64,000 bases of DNA. It comes from Oceanidesulfovibrio indonesiensis. Lineage in GTDB: Bacteria; Desulfobacterota; Desulfovibrionia; Desulfovibrionales; Desulfovibrionaceae. Every line of letters begins with the position of its first letter. Position 1 is the stretch's first letter. A model generated the notes under the pieces. The model searched no databases and was not told where the DNA came from. It saw only the letters and a program-made list of their open reading frames with translations. The position numbers were made by a program, and so were the translations under genes. Location: assembly GCF_007625075.1 (NCBI RefSeq), contig NZ_QMIE01000015.1, positions 1-64,000 of the forward strand, in the 5' to 3' direction. Shown piece after piece: positions 19,002-28,474 of this stretch.

Positions 19002-19259
19002 TCAGCCGGAGGCGGTATCAGCGGTGATCAGGCTGGCGTGCAGCTCGAGGTTGCGCGACTCGTCGGCCCGCATCCGCGCCAGCAGCGCCGTGAAGGCCTC
19101 CGCTTCGTCGGCCGGGAGCTTTGATGCCCGTTCCAGCCGCGCCAGGCGCTGGTGCAGGTTTTCGAGCAGGCCCAGGGCATGGTCGCGGATCAGCCCGTCG
19201 CGCTTCTCCTGCGGCGAGGGAATGAACTCGGTCAGGCCGCCTTTGCGTCGAACGATCAT
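19002..19259 (-). CDS. Small phage protein, unknown
   Basis: 85 residues, charged, mostly alpha-helical by composition (LLENLHQRLARLERASKL, EAFTALLARMRADES), no membrane segment. It follows the giant structural fusion gene by 12 bases with the same orientation and is the last gene before the hairpin at 18939. Possibly a tail accessory or assembly protein; I do not recognise a family. Confidence 0.65.
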   Translation of the reverse strand: MIVRRKGGLTEFIPSPQEKRDGLIRDHALGLLENLHQRLARLERASKLPADEAEAFTALLARMRADESRNLELHASLITADTASG

Positions 19260-19271
19260 GGCCGTGCCTCC

Positions 19272-22200
19272 TTAGCTCAGGGTCGCGCCCAGCGAATGGA
19301 TGCGCGGGTAGATCAGCGGCGTGCCGGTCATCTCGGCTTTGTAGCGCACCTTGTTGCCGGTGTTGTCGGTGAAGGTGCGCACCAGGGTGTACTCGGTCCA
19401 GTTCTCGTCGATGGGCCGGGTGTCCTGGATGGTCATCGCCTCCCAGGTCAGGCCGCCGTCGTTGCTGGCGAACCATTGCAGGGTGGTGCCACTGGGGATC
19501 TGCATCTGCACATAGGCTTTGGTCGATTCCACACCCTGGGTCAGCTCGTTCTCGCGGGTCAGGTAGGCCCCGGTGGTCTTGTTGAGGTAGCCCACCAGGT
19601 TGACGTCGCGAAAGTTGATGGCCGGAGTGTCGTTGGAAAGCGAGCTGCTCAGGCGCACGCGGATCTGGACCCGGGTGGCGAGGTTGGGCAGCCGTTCCTC
19701 CTCGGCGGGAACCATGGCGTCCCAGGTCACGCCGCCGTCGGTGGAGTATTCCCAGTCGAGACCGGTACCCTGGGGGATGGCCGAGTATTCGTCGAGGTTG
19801 ATGTCGGAGAACTGCACGCCGGTGATCGGCTGAAAGCGAATCATCCCCTCGGACTGGAAGTTGTAGCCGTAGATCTTCATCGCCAGGTCGGAGCCGTTGA
19901 GCGGCGTCCAGGTCTCGGCGTTGGAGCTCTCCAGCAGCACGCCCTCCATGTAGGTCTGCCGGGTGATGATGCCCCAGCGGCCCATCTTGCCGAGGGTGGC
20001 GGTGCGGACCTTATAGTTGGTGCTGTTGGTCAGCAGCACCACGGCGTAGCTGGTGTTGGCCTCGGCGTAGAACGGGTCGTCGAAGCGAATGCGGGTCTCG
20101 CCGCTCAGGCTGATCTCGTTCGGGGCCAGCACCTTCTCGGCGAACACCACGCCGTTGGGCAGACCGGTGGTGACGCCGCGAATCTGCACCGTGACCGGAA
20201 TGCTCGGGTCCCTGGCGGTGAACTGCAGACCGATGCTGGAGATCACCTGGTTCTGGGTGAAGCTGAAGGTCTGGGCCAGCGGGTCGCGGGGCACGAAGAT
20301 GGTCTGAGTGCGCCAGACCACCTGCACCACGGGCACGCGAATGATGCGGTTCTCGATGATGCGCTCGATGCGGGTAATGACCAGCGGATCGTTGATCTGC
20401 AGGCTGGCCCGGGCCGAATAGACGCCGTCGGCCATCTCCACGATACGGTTGCCGTTGCGGGCGTTGGTCGGAATGGTGAAGGAGGCGCTGACCCGACCGG
20501 CCTCGTCGCTGATCAGGTTACTGGCCATTACCTGGCCGTCGCAGCGCAGCACGATGCCGGATTTGCTCGGGGTGAAGTTGATGCCGGTGACGGCGATGCC
20601 GGTCTGGCCGCGCCGCCCGAGGTTGGGCGTGATCTGCAGCATGGCCGGGGGCTTGTCGAACACCGCGTAGGGGTTGATGTTGCGCTCCTCGGACCAGTCG
20701 TTCTGTTCCACCAGCACGGTCTCGTTGCCCGGCAGCAGCGCCAGGCTGCCGAAGAAGCTCGCGCTGCTGCCCGCCTGATCGACCGAGAGCACCGTGGAGT
20801 GCGGAATGCGGTCCGGCGCGACGAAGCGGGCAATCTCGTTGACCCGGGCGTCCCATTCGGCGTGGTAGATGTCCGACTGGGCGGTGTTCGAGAAGTCGTC
20901 CGAGTAGATGCCTTTCTTGGTCTGGGCGTCCCGGTTCTGCAGCTCGTTGTTCATCTGGTACTGGGCGTCGTTGTACTTCAGGTCCTCGACGTCCTGGATG
21001 ATGTCGTGGATCTGGTCCATGGTGATGCGGGTCAGGCCGAAGTTGCGGATCTCCATGTCGGTGGAGTTGGGCGGGCAGTCGATGCTGCACAGCCCCAGGG
21101 CGTTTTCCGGCACGATGGGCAGCTTCGGGAAATCCGCCGGAGCCCCTTCCAGCCGCTTGATCTCGGTGGTGGTGGCGTTGCGGTCGTCGAGGGATTTCTG
21201 CAGTCGTTTGTAATCGGCGCTCTTGTCGGTCTTGCGGATGTAGGCGAGCTTTTCGAGGTACATCTGCTCCGCGTTTTCCGCCGTGGCCACCCGTGTGTCG
21301 ATGCCGAGCTGTTCGAGCTTTTCCAGCATCGCTTCGACCCGTCCTGGGGTGGCATCGCCATCCAGGATCATTTCCAGCTCGCCGCGTTGGGCATAGAGGT
21401 TGGTGTCCGACCAGGGACGATAGCGGACCCGGGTGCCGTCCTCGAAGGTGACGGTGTACTGGTGCCCGTCCTGCATGCGAGAGTTGTGATTGAACAGCGT
21501 CCGGTTGTCGATGTCGTCGGCCTCGACGGTGATGGTGCCGGAACCAATCCTGCGCTTGGTGTGAGTCACCTTGCCGCGTTCCACCTTGAACGGCGGTTTC
21601 TCCTTGGGTTTCTGCGCGTCGAGCTTGGGTAGGTACTGCTCGAAAACGCCGTTGGTGGCCCGGTCCCAGTCGACGGATTCTTCGATCTCCTTGACCCATT
21701 TCAGATAGTGGTCCGCCATCTCCTTGACCTTGGGGTCGGCGCTCTTTTGCAGGGTCTCCAGTTTCTTGCGCAGGCGCAGGGCCTTGTCGATCTTGGTCCG
21801 GTTGTACTTGCCGTCGCCCACGTGAAAGTTGACGTTTTTGACGGCGTCCAGAATCGTCGGAAAGAAGCTGTCTTCGACCAGCGGTTGTCCCTTTTCCCCG
21901 GCCGCCGTCTGCACATACCTGCGCAGCACCTCGTCGATGCGGCGGTCGGTGTCCGGCCGGATCTTCATCTTGACCACGGTGCGCTTCTTCCCCTTGAAAC
22001 TCTCGGTGAAGATCAGCGCGTTCTGGTCCTCCACGTCGCCGCTGTCGAAGGGCAGCGTCTTGCCTTGCCAGCCGAGTTTGCGGGCCTCCTCGACCAGGGT
22101 CTCTTCGGCGGAGGAGAGCAGCTTTTTCTTGCCGGTGGCGGTACTCAGCTTGTCGAAACGAAAGCCCCGATCCCCCAGCACATCGGCGTAATAGCCTTCG

Positions 22201-25001
22201 AAGTCTCGCCGGAGATTGTGTTTCCGCTCCAAGGCCAGATCATAGAAATGCCGCAGCCCGGCTGGGTCCTTGGAAAACCGTCCCTCCGCATAGGGCCGCA
22301 GCAGATCGAGGTAATCCTCGTCGGCGATCTTTTCGACTTCCTGGATGTAGCGAAGGGTCGCGTTCGGATCGACCCGTACCTTCCCTTCCTTGGCCGCCCG
22401 GAAGACCTTGTTGTAAAACGACTCTTCCTCGCCGCAGACGCCGTTGGGGTGATAGTCGAGCGAGAGCTTGTCCTGCCCCAGAAACTTGAAGGCCTGGCCT
22501 TTGTCGATGCCGTAGACGCGACCGTCCCGGGCGCGGATGAACTGCTTGGAATGTCCATCGTGGTTAGCGATCAGCCAGTCGACCACATGCTCGCGCTGGA
22601 TCTGCTCAAGTTCGATGGTGGTCAGATCCTGGGGCAGGATGTTGCGAAAATCGAAGTCGTCCCGCAGATCGGTGCGCCATTTCTGGATGGAGCCGGTGCG
22701 GCCATTCAACTGGATGGTGCGCACCTCGATGGAAAGGGGGTCAATCAGGCGACCGATCTTGTAGGCGGCTTCCTCTCCGAAGGCGATGAACTCATCGTCC
22801 TTGCGGCCAATGGGCTTGAACAGCCATTTGTCACCGTTCTCATCGGTCCAGAACTCCTTTTCATGTGCGCCGCCGACAGCGGCCTTGCCGGTTTTCTTGA
22901 ATTTTGACGGCAGACCTTTCTGCTGCCATGCGGTATCGACGGTGGTGAACTCCGCGCCTTTCTTGACGATCTTTGGCTCGGGCGGCTTGACCGGACTCGG
23001 TTGTGGAGCTGGTTTCGGCGTGGCTGGCTTGGCCGGTGCGGTTTTCTTCTTGCCGCCATGTTTTTCGGCCCAGGCGGCGTGCTTTGTGTCGATGCTGGCC
23101 TGAACCGCCTTGATTTTCGCGGGGTCGGTCTCGGTGAAGAGCGTGGTCAGCTCGTCTTTGTTGGCCCACTGCCAATACTGGACCTTGGTCTCCTTGGCGA
23201 GCGTCTTGAGCTCCGTCGATTTCAGCTTGCCGACCTGATCCTGGAAGAGCTGTTTCTTGAGGGCGATTTCCTTGCTGTGGGCCGCCAGCAGATCCTGGGG
23301 TAGATCGGTGCCAACGGAAACCGCCTGTTCCGCCTTGGCAATCGCGTCGAGGAAATCCTTGTAGCCGGTCGGCGTGTCGGGAACGACCACGGCCTTGGCG
23401 GCGTCTTCGAGAGCCGTTTTCTGTTTCAGGATCAGCTTTTGTTTGGCCTCGTCGACCGCCTTTTTCTTGACCGACTCGGCCATGTCGGCACCGGCCTTCT
23501 TCTGCAGCGCCTCGACGAGCTGCTGCTTGTTTTTGAGGATGCCGATGCCGTGCTTCTGTTTGGCCGCCGCGAGTTCCTTGCCCATCAGGCCGCTGTGATC
23601 CACGCCGGGCTCCAGCTTGTCGAGCAGCTCGATGGTCTCCTGTTTGGTCATATTGAGGGAGATGCCGTTCTCTTTCGCCATCTCCTTGAGCTGCTGGGCG
23701 GTCATGCCCTCCAGCCCCTCGGCGGGAGGGATCTTCGCCATCTGGGCGGCGAGCAGCTTGGCCTGTTTGAGTTCCGCCTGCTTCAGTCCGAGCAGATCGA
23801 CCAGTTCTTCCTTGGTCCGCAGCAGACCGATCTTGTGTTCCTTGAGCTTGGCGCTGAGCGCCGCTCCGGCCAGGTCGCCGTGATCGATCCCGGGTTCGGC
23901 CAGATCGAGCAGCTTGATGAAATCGGCCTTGGTCCGGGCGATGGCCACGCCGTTCTGTTTCGCCAGGGTCTGGAGCTGTTTGACCGTCAGCGAACCGAGG
24001 TCGGCGATGTCGCCGTTTTCAAAGGCGCTCTTGATCTTGGCGTTCTCCTTGGCCTGGGCGTCGGCCATGCCTTCCAGCACGTGGGGCGGGAGAATGCAGG
24101 CGTCCCCCTGCGATGCCTGGGCGGCTGCTTTGGCGGCCATCTCGCTACCGCAGACGGTCATCGGCCACGCCACGATATTGGTGCAGCGGCAGTGCGGATG
24201 CGCGGGTTGCTGGGGGAACTTGTCGATGGGAAAGGTCTTGCCGTCCAGCCCGCCGCAGACCGGGCACATGCGCTCGTCCTCCATGGCCAGCCATTCCAGC
24301 TTCTGGATGCCGACCCGCTCGTGGAACTTGAGCCTGCCCATGTTGTGGGCGCGGAGGACCTCGGTGCGGGCGATCATCTCCATGCGGTACTGAGCCTTGC
24401 TGAACACCCGGCTTCCGGCCTGGCGAAAGGAGTCCTTGTCGATGATCACCTTGCCCATGTCCCGGACGATGTCGTCGGCTCCCTTGCCCGTGGCGACGCC
24501 GTTCAGGATGGTGCGCTTGATGCCGTCTGCGAGTTCTCGGTGGACGTCACCGGCGAGCGTGAGGTTGTACTGCGCCATGAAGTCGAGGGCATTGGTGTCG
24601 ACGATGGTGAACACCTTGGTGGCCAGCTTGTCGATGCCCTCGGGCTTCAGGTCGGCGTAGAACGGCAGCGCCGCGTCGGCGAGCTCTCCGATTCCCTGCT
24701 GGATACCGAGCTTGAAGGAGTCCTTGGTCGTCTTGCGAAAGACCAGGGTCTGCTCCCGCTTGAGCCGCTTCATGGTGTCGTCGAGTTCGAGCTGGAGCTT
24801 TTCCAGCCCCTTGAGGGCGGCGAGCTTGTTGTCCGGCAGGGAGCCGAGGGAGCGGTACTGGAGGATGGCGCGGGCGACCTCGTCTTCGGCCTGTTTCAGG
24901 GCCTGGGTGAGCTGGGCCGTGACCTGGTCGTTGTAGCGGTTGCGGGCCGTCAGACTCTTCAGTGTGGCCGCCTGGATGCGCTGCTTGAGGTCCGACGGCA
25001 T
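19272..25001 (-). CDS. Giant fusion: Mu F-like head protein, SAP-like repeats, HipA-like kinase domain, DUF4815 tail segment
   Basis: One uninterrupted frame of 1909 residues. Residues ~1-280 form a Mu gpF/SPP1 gp7-type head morphogenesis domain ending in a metal-binding-like cluster (CPVCGGLDGKTF ... HPHCRC). Residues ~330-505 hold repeated SAP-like helical motifs (SLTVKQLQTLAKQNGV, GMTAQQLKEMAKENGI). Residues ~690-950 form a protein-kinase-like domain of the HipA/FAM20 sort (DWLIANHDGHSKQFI, GIDKGQAFKF), plausible as a MuF-linked effector. From about residue 1288 the protein is the C-terminal half of a DUF4815-type phage tail protein (PADFPKLPIVPENAL, YNDAQYQMNNEL, YTLVRTFTDNTG). The N-terminal half of that tail protein is absent. 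The gene directly follows the portal gene (1 base shared). The joining of head and tail proteins looks like an in-frame deletion or an assembly collapse. Confidence 0.8.
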   Translation of the reverse strand: MPSDLKQRIQAATLKSLTARNRYNDQVTAQLTQALKQAEDEVARAILQYRSLGSLPDNKLAALKGLEKLQLELDDTMKRLKREQTLVFRKTTKDSFKLGIQQGIGELADAALPFYADLKPEGIDKLATKVFTIVDTNALDFMAQYNLTLAGDVHRELADGIKRTILNGVATGKGADDIVRDMGKVIIDKDSFRQAGSRVFSKAQYRMEMIARTEVLRAHNMGRLKFHERVGIQKLEWLAMEDERMCPVCGGLDGKTFPIDKFPQQPAHPHCRCTNIVAWPMTVCGSEMAAKAAAQASQGDACILPPHVLEGMADAQAKENAKIKSAFENGDIADLGSLTVKQLQTLAKQNGVAIARTKADFIKLLDLAEPGIDHGDLAGAALSAKLKEHKIGLLRTKEELVDLLGLKQAELKQAKLLAAQMAKIPPAEGLEGMTAQQLKEMAKENGISLNMTKQETIELLDKLEPGVDHSGLMGKELAAAKQKHGIGILKNKQQLVEALQKKAGADMAESVKKKAVDEAKQKLILKQKTALEDAAKAVVVPDTPTGYKDFLDAIAKAEQAVSVGTDLPQDLLAAHSKEIALKKQLFQDQVGKLKSTELKTLAKETKVQYWQWANKDELTTLFTETDPAKIKAVQASIDTKHAAWAEKHGGKKKTAPAKPATPKPAPQPSPVKPPEPKIVKKGAEFTTVDTAWQQKGLPSKFKKTGKAAVGGAHEKEFWTDENGDKWLFKPIGRKDDEFIAFGEEAAYKIGRLIDPLSIEVRTIQLNGRTGSIQKWRTDLRDDFDFRNILPQDLTTIELEQIQREHVVDWLIANHDGHSKQFIRARDGRVYGIDKGQAFKFLGQDKLSLDYHPNGVCGEEESFYNKVFRAAKEGKVRVDPNATLRYIQEVEKIADEDYLDLLRPYAEGRFSKDPAGLRHFYDLALERKHNLRRDFEGYYADVLGDRGFRFDKLSTATGKKKLLSSAEETLVEEARKLGWQGKTLPFDSGDVEDQNALIFTESFKGKKRTVVKMKIRPDTDRRIDEVLRRYVQTAAGEKGQPLVEDSFFPTILDAVKNVNFHVGDGKYNRTKIDKALRLRKKLETLQKSADPKVKEMADHYLKWVKEIEESVDWDRATNGVFEQYLPKLDAQKPKEKPPFKVERGKVTHTKRRIGSGTITVEADDIDNRTLFNHNSRMQDGHQYTVTFEDGTRVRYRPWSDTNLYAQRGELEMILDGDATPGRVEAMLEKLEQLGIDTRVATAENAEQMYLEKLAYIRKTDKSADYKRLQKSLDDRNATTTEIKRLEGAPADFPKLPIVPENALGLCSIDCPPNSTDMEIRNFGLTRITMDQIHDIIQDVEDLKYNDAQYQMNNELQNRDAQTKKGIYSDDFSNTAQSDIYHAEWDARVNEIARFVAPDRIPHSTVLSVDQAGSSASFFGSLALLPGNETVLVEQNDWSEERNINPYAVFDKPPAMLQITPNLGRRGQTGIAVTGINFTPSKSGIVLRCDGQVMASNLISDEAGRVSASFTIPTNARNGNRIVEMADGVYSARASLQINDPLVITRIERIIENRIIRVPVVQVVWRTQTIFVPRDPLAQTFSFTQNQVISSIGLQFTARDPSIPVTVQIRGVTTGLPNGVVFAEKVLAPNEISLSGETRIRFDDPFYAEANTSYAVVLLTNSTNYKVRTATLGKMGRWGIITRQTYMEGVLLESSNAETWTPLNGSDLAMKIYGYNFQSEGMIRFQPITGVQFSDINLDEYSAIPQGTGLDWEYSTDGGVTWDAMVPAEEERLPNLATRVQIRVRLSSSLSNDTPAINFRDVNLVGYLNKTTGAYLTRENELTQGVESTKAYVQMQIPSGTTLQWFASNDGGLTWEAMTIQDTRPIDENWTEYTLVRTFTDNTGNKVRYKAEMTGTPLIYPRIHSLGATLS

Positions 25002-26509
25002 CAGCGGGGCTCCCGGCGGTCGATGAAACGACAGGCCGGGGCGTCGAAGGTGCGCTCGCTGTTGTGGACCCGGCAGTGGTTGGTGTCAGCAATGAAGTGG
25101 CTGCACTCGTCGCACACGGCAGCAATGCCGGTGGACTCCAGGTCGCCCGACCAGACCAATGCCGCCTCCGCCGTGGGTTCATCATCCTCGGCCGGAATCC
25201 CGAGCATCTTGCGGGCGCGAGGCACGCTGAGGATGCCGGAGACGACCATATCCACCACCGGCTTCACCTGCTTCTCGTCCATCAGGTCGATCTGCTTACG
25301 TTCGGTCTCCCGGTTGGCGGCCTCGATGTCCGGGTCCAGGTCCATCTTGAGCTGAAGGCTGGAGCGGCTGATGAGCTTGCGGTCGTAGAGTTCGATGAGG
25401 AGCTTCTTGAAATCGACCGCGTCGCTGGGGTCGAGGTCGTTGAAGATGAACTGGATGCTTTTGTCGCCATGGCCGTTCAGCTCCATCCAGTCGTCGAACA
25501 CCCAGTCGAGGAGCTTGCGTGCGGCCTGTTTGATCTCGCGGATCATGACCATCATCTTCTGCATGCTCACCGAGGCGGTGGCGAAATTCGGGCCGTCGCC
25601 GGTCACCAGCGAGCGTGACAGACCCAGGGCCACCACGATGTCTTCCTTCACCTCCTTGACCTTGTCCTCGACGTTGAGGACCTGGCCATCGGTGCCGTGG
25701 GTTTCGACATTGACGTAGAACGGGACCACCAGGCCGCTTTTCATGTCCATCTTGTTGACCATGTCGCGGACCTGTTCGAGCATCCGCTGGTCCGGCATCA
25801 CCATCTTCTGGCCGAACGCGCCGCCCACCTTGAGCAGGCGGAACGGCGTGGCCCAGCGCTTGGCGATGGCCTGTTCGGCCCGGCGGTAGTCGCGCAGCAG
25901 TTCGATGGCTTGGAAAGCTGGAAGCACGAGGGAGTTGCCCCGGGGCGAGAAGGCCGGTGCGTCCCATTTGAGGTGGACCACCTGTTCGACGGGCAGTGGG
26001 ATGGATTCCCCGCCGCCGAGAGTTTCTTCGGGAAATTGCCGGGCCTCGATCAGTTCGCCCTGGGCGTATTTGACCTTGACCGAAACCGGGTTGACGCAGA
26101 CCAGCTCCTCGATGTCCTGGCCGGACTTGCTGAAGCGCTTGAAGCCGATGGCGTCGCCTTTCACCAGGAGCTGAAGAACCATGTCCTTGATAAACTGCGA
26201 GACGTTCAGCCGCCAGGCGGCCTCCTGGGCTTGCTCCTTGAGGGTCTCGTCATCGCTGGTGATCTTGATCTCGTCGCCCACGGCGAAGGTGCGCCAGGAG
26301 TTGACGCAGTTTTTCACCAGCGGCTCCTCGACGTAGTATTCCCAGGCCTTGCGGGCGCGTTCTTCCCAGGTGGCAGGAATCGCTTCGGCGGCGTTCACCT
26401 TGGCGAAGGCGGCCGAGTCGAGCGCTGCCGCTGCGGCCAGCGGCGCGATGACAAAGCCGGTGGTGTCCAGGCTTTCGGGTTGTTCGTCCTGATGGGCGGT
26501 GCTTTCCAC
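25001..26509 (-). CDS. Phage portal protein
   Basis: About 502 residues. It has the portal-like layout: an N-terminal region, a stem/wing core (YYVEEPLVKNCVNSWRTFAV, QFIKDMVLQLLVKGDAIGFK), PVEQVVHLKW and SPRGNSLVLPAFQAIELLRD, and a helical crown. The C-terminus adds a Cys/His cluster (CDECSHFIADTNHCRVH). I place the start at the GTG at 26509 because GAGAGG precedes it; an upstream in-frame ATG at 26548 lacks a ribosome site. It stands between terminase and the MuF-like protein, the normal order. The 31-base promoter-like motif at 26584-26614 lies just upstream. Confidence 0.88.
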   Translation of the reverse strand: MESTAHQDEQPESLDTTGFVIAPLAAAAALDSAAFAKVNAAEAIPATWEERARKAWEYYVEEPLVKNCVNSWRTFAVGDEIKITSDDETLKEQAQEAAWRLNVSQFIKDMVLQLLVKGDAIGFKRFSKSGQDIEELVCVNPVSVKVKYAQGELIEARQFPEETLGGGESIPLPVEQVVHLKWDAPAFSPRGNSLVLPAFQAIELLRDYRRAEQAIAKRWATPFRLLKVGGAFGQKMVMPDQRMLEQVRDMVNKMDMKSGLVVPFYVNVETHGTDGQVLNVEDKVKEVKEDIVVALGLSRSLVTGDGPNFATASVSMQKMMVMIREIKQAARKLLDWVFDDWMELNGHGDKSIQFIFNDLDPSDAVDFKKLLIELYDRKLISRSSLQLKMDLDPDIEAANRETERKQIDLMDEKQVKPVVDMVVSGILSVPRARKMLGIPAEDDEPTAEAALVWSGDLESTGIAAVCDECSHFIADTNHCRVHNSERTFDAPACRFIDRREPR

Positions 26510-26583
26510 GTGATCCTCTCGGTAGTTTCGGCCATGACAGCCGCACATCCGGCCCGTGTGGGCCGAACCCGGCTCGATGCCGG

Positions 26584-26614
26584 TTACTTACCGGAGCGGG
26601 GTGGAAAGCGTCGG
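26584..26614 (-). promoter_or_regulatory. Phage promoter-like motif, copy A (before portal)
   Basis: Read on the minus strand: CCGAC (26614-26610), 12 unconserved bases, then GCTCCGGTAAGTAA (26597-26584). Four copies in the phage block keep the 12-base gap exactly. This copy lies between the terminase large subunit stop and the portal start, 75 bases before the proposed GTG start. Confidence 0.7.
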
Positions 26615-26672
26615 AGGATGCCTCCAGACAAAGTGTTGCCACTTCCGAAAAACTGGTAACGATTTGTCTGGC

Positions 26673-28196
26673 TCAGATGAAGACCGGATTGGTGAGCACC
26701 GGCTTGAGCGAGACCACCTCTTCGCCGACCGGGTCGAGGTTGCCTTCCTCCCGGATCAGCATGGCGCAGCGCACCGCGTCGATGATGTGGTCGTTGCCCT
26801 TGGAATAGATGATCTTGCCGTCCCGCAGGGTGTAGGTGTGGGTGGTGAACTGGTCTTCCACCTCCAGGTCGTCCGAGGGGAAAATGAGCTGCTTGCGCTG
26901 TAGAGCCCCGTTGATGAGGCTGGTCATCAGCTCCTTGGTCCGCTTCTTGATTTCCTTTCCGTCCCGCACCGCCAGCCGGGTCATGCCGCCGAAGTCGTAT
27001 CCCTTGAGCCTGCCTTCCAGCTCCAGCCCCTTGTACTTGTCCAGGGTGAGCAGCTCCTGAACCACGGCCAGGCCGTTGCCGCCGTTGTCCACGCCGATGC
27101 CCGCCGGGGTGTAGTAACGCTCCAGCAGCGCGATGATCTGGGCGATGTGCGGATAGGAAACGTGTTCGAGATGCACGCGCAGGATCATCTTCAGCAGCGT
27201 CCGCTCGCCGATCTCCATCTCCTGGAATACGACGATCTCGGTGGGATCGTTGGTGTAGCCCAGGTCGCCGCCGACCCAGAACTGCCCGCTGCGGGGCGTG
27301 AGGTTGAGCAGCATCTCCAGCCGGTCGTGGGCCGCTTCCTCGGTGTCGCAGTCGCGCAGCTCGGAATCGGTGATGACGATCTTCTGGTACTCCAGCAGAT
27401 CCTGCCGACAGAGGTTGAACTGCTCGACATTGAAGGCCCCATAGGAGGGCTTGCCGTGTTCACCGGCCACCTCGTGCTGCCAGCCGGAGCTGTCGCGGCC
27501 GCCGTAGAACTCCAGCAGTTCGGCCTCGCGATCCTCGGTCCACAGGGGGTTGAGCCAGGACGGCCAGCGGAACACATGGAACTGATCCGACGAGGTGAGC
27601 CGGTAATAGGTGGTGTCGCGCAGGCCGTTGGGCGTGGAGTAGATGCGTAGCGTCCCCCCGGCCTTGAGACACTGGCGCAGCGCCTTCCAGGCCCGTTCGG
27701 TCAGCCAGGCCCCTTCGTCGACCCAGACGCGGCCCACGTGCAGGGACCGGAAGGCGTCGCCATAAGCCCCGGCCGGGCGGAAATAGAGCACTGAACCATT
27801 GGTGAACTCCAGCCGGAAATAGGGTTTGCGGTGGATCTTGGGCTTGCCGTACTTGGTCAGAGCGATGCTGTTCATCAGATCCGGGTTGCTGTCGAGCTGG
27901 AACTCGATCTCCTCGATGATGGTGTCGAGGTGCCCCTGGTGCGGAGCCGCGATGAGGCCCTGGCCGCCTCGGGTGGTGAAGGCGTAATGGAGCGCGTCGG
28001 TCGAGAGCACGATGGACTTGCCCACGTCCCGGCCGTCGAGGTGGATGATGTTCTTGGCCGGGCAGCGCAGGTCCTCCACCTGGTGCAGCCAGTAGTCGCG
28101 GCCTGAGCCATCCCGGTTGTAGAGGTAGGCTTGCCCCCACAACACGGGATCGCTCAGGGTCGCCGCGAGTTTGCGCTCCTTGTCGGTTACCGCCAT
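26673..28196 (-). CDS. Terminase large subunit (TerL)
   Basis: 507 residues. The ATPase part has a Walker A-like motif (HLDGRDVGKSIVLS, near residue 55) and a Walker B (HVGRVWVDEGAWL, near 155) followed by the coupling motif TPNGLRDT. The C-terminal RNase H-like nuclease starts at WVGGDLGYTNDPTEIVVF (first Asp) and continues with VDNGGNGLAVVQ and HIIDAVRCAM. TerL pumps and cuts phage DNA at the portal. The order here (TerS-like gene upstream, portal downstream) fits, though recombinase genes on the other strand separate TerS from TerL. Confidence 0.93.
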   Translation of the reverse strand: MAVTDKERKLAATLSDPVLWGQAYLYNRDGSGRDYWLHQVEDLRCPAKNIIHLDGRDVGKSIVLSTDALHYAFTTRGGQGLIAAPHQGHLDTIIEEIEFQLDSNPDLMNSIALTKYGKPKIHRKPYFRLEFTNGSVLYFRPAGAYGDAFRSLHVGRVWVDEGAWLTERAWKALRQCLKAGGTLRIYSTPNGLRDTTYYRLTSSDQFHVFRWPSWLNPLWTEDREAELLEFYGGRDSSGWQHEVAGEHGKPSYGAFNVEQFNLCRQDLLEYQKIVITDSELRDCDTEEAAHDRLEMLLNLTPRSGQFWVGGDLGYTNDPTEIVVFQEMEIGERTLLKMILRVHLEHVSYPHIAQIIALLERYYTPAGIGVDNGGNGLAVVQELLTLDKYKGLELEGRLKGYDFGGMTRLAVRDGKEIKKRTKELMTSLINGALQRKQLIFPSDDLEVEDQFTTHTYTLRDGKIIYSKGNDHIIDAVRCAMLIREEGNLDPVGEEVVSLKPVLTNPVFI

Positions 28197-28474
28197 CAGT
28201 GCATTCCCGTCCTCAAGGCGCTGCCGAGGATGGTGCCCACCAGTTCCGTCAGGATCTGCTGCACGGCCAGGGTGTTCTTCCGGTCGTGGACAGCCTCCTG
28301 AATATCGATGATGGCCTGGTCCAACTCCGCCCAGGCCTGGTAATGCTGCTGGGCCGCTTCCAGACGGCCGAGGGCGTTCTCGATCCGTCCCGCCGCCAGT
28401 TCGGTGCCGATTTCAACCAGGGCCTCACCGGCCTGGCGAACGGCATCGCTGTTTTCCTGAAGGATCTCTTTCAT
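28196..28474 (-). CDS. Small helical phage protein, unknown
   Basis: 92 residues from the ATG at 28474 (ribosome site AGGAGGCGGGCC). Entirely helical with heptad-like spacing (LVEIGTELAAGRIENALGRL, LDQAIIDIQEAVHDRKN). It overlaps the lipoprotein gene upstream by 4 bases and the terminase gene by 1. Possibly part of a lysis or packaging gene set; no family recognised. Confidence 0.65.
   Translation of the reverse strand: MKEILQENSDAVRQAGEALVEIGTELAAGRIENALGRLEAAQQHYQAWAELDQAIIDIQEAVHDRKNTLAVQQILTELVGTILGSALRTGMH

Noticed and set aside
19152-21632. Long rightward open frame of about 826 codons
   Set aside because: It lies opposite the giant structural fusion gene in high-GC DNA, has low-complexity His/Asp/Gly/Val-rich composition and no domain; the minus strand has clear domains.
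23439-25355. Long rightward open frame of about 638 codons
   Set aside because: Antisense shadow of the MuF-like region, with Leu/Gly/Asp/Val-rich composition and no family features.
26584-26597. GTAAGT in the repeated motif as an intron 5' splice-like signal
   Set aside because: Bacterial context; no intron structure or interrupted gene around any of the four copies.
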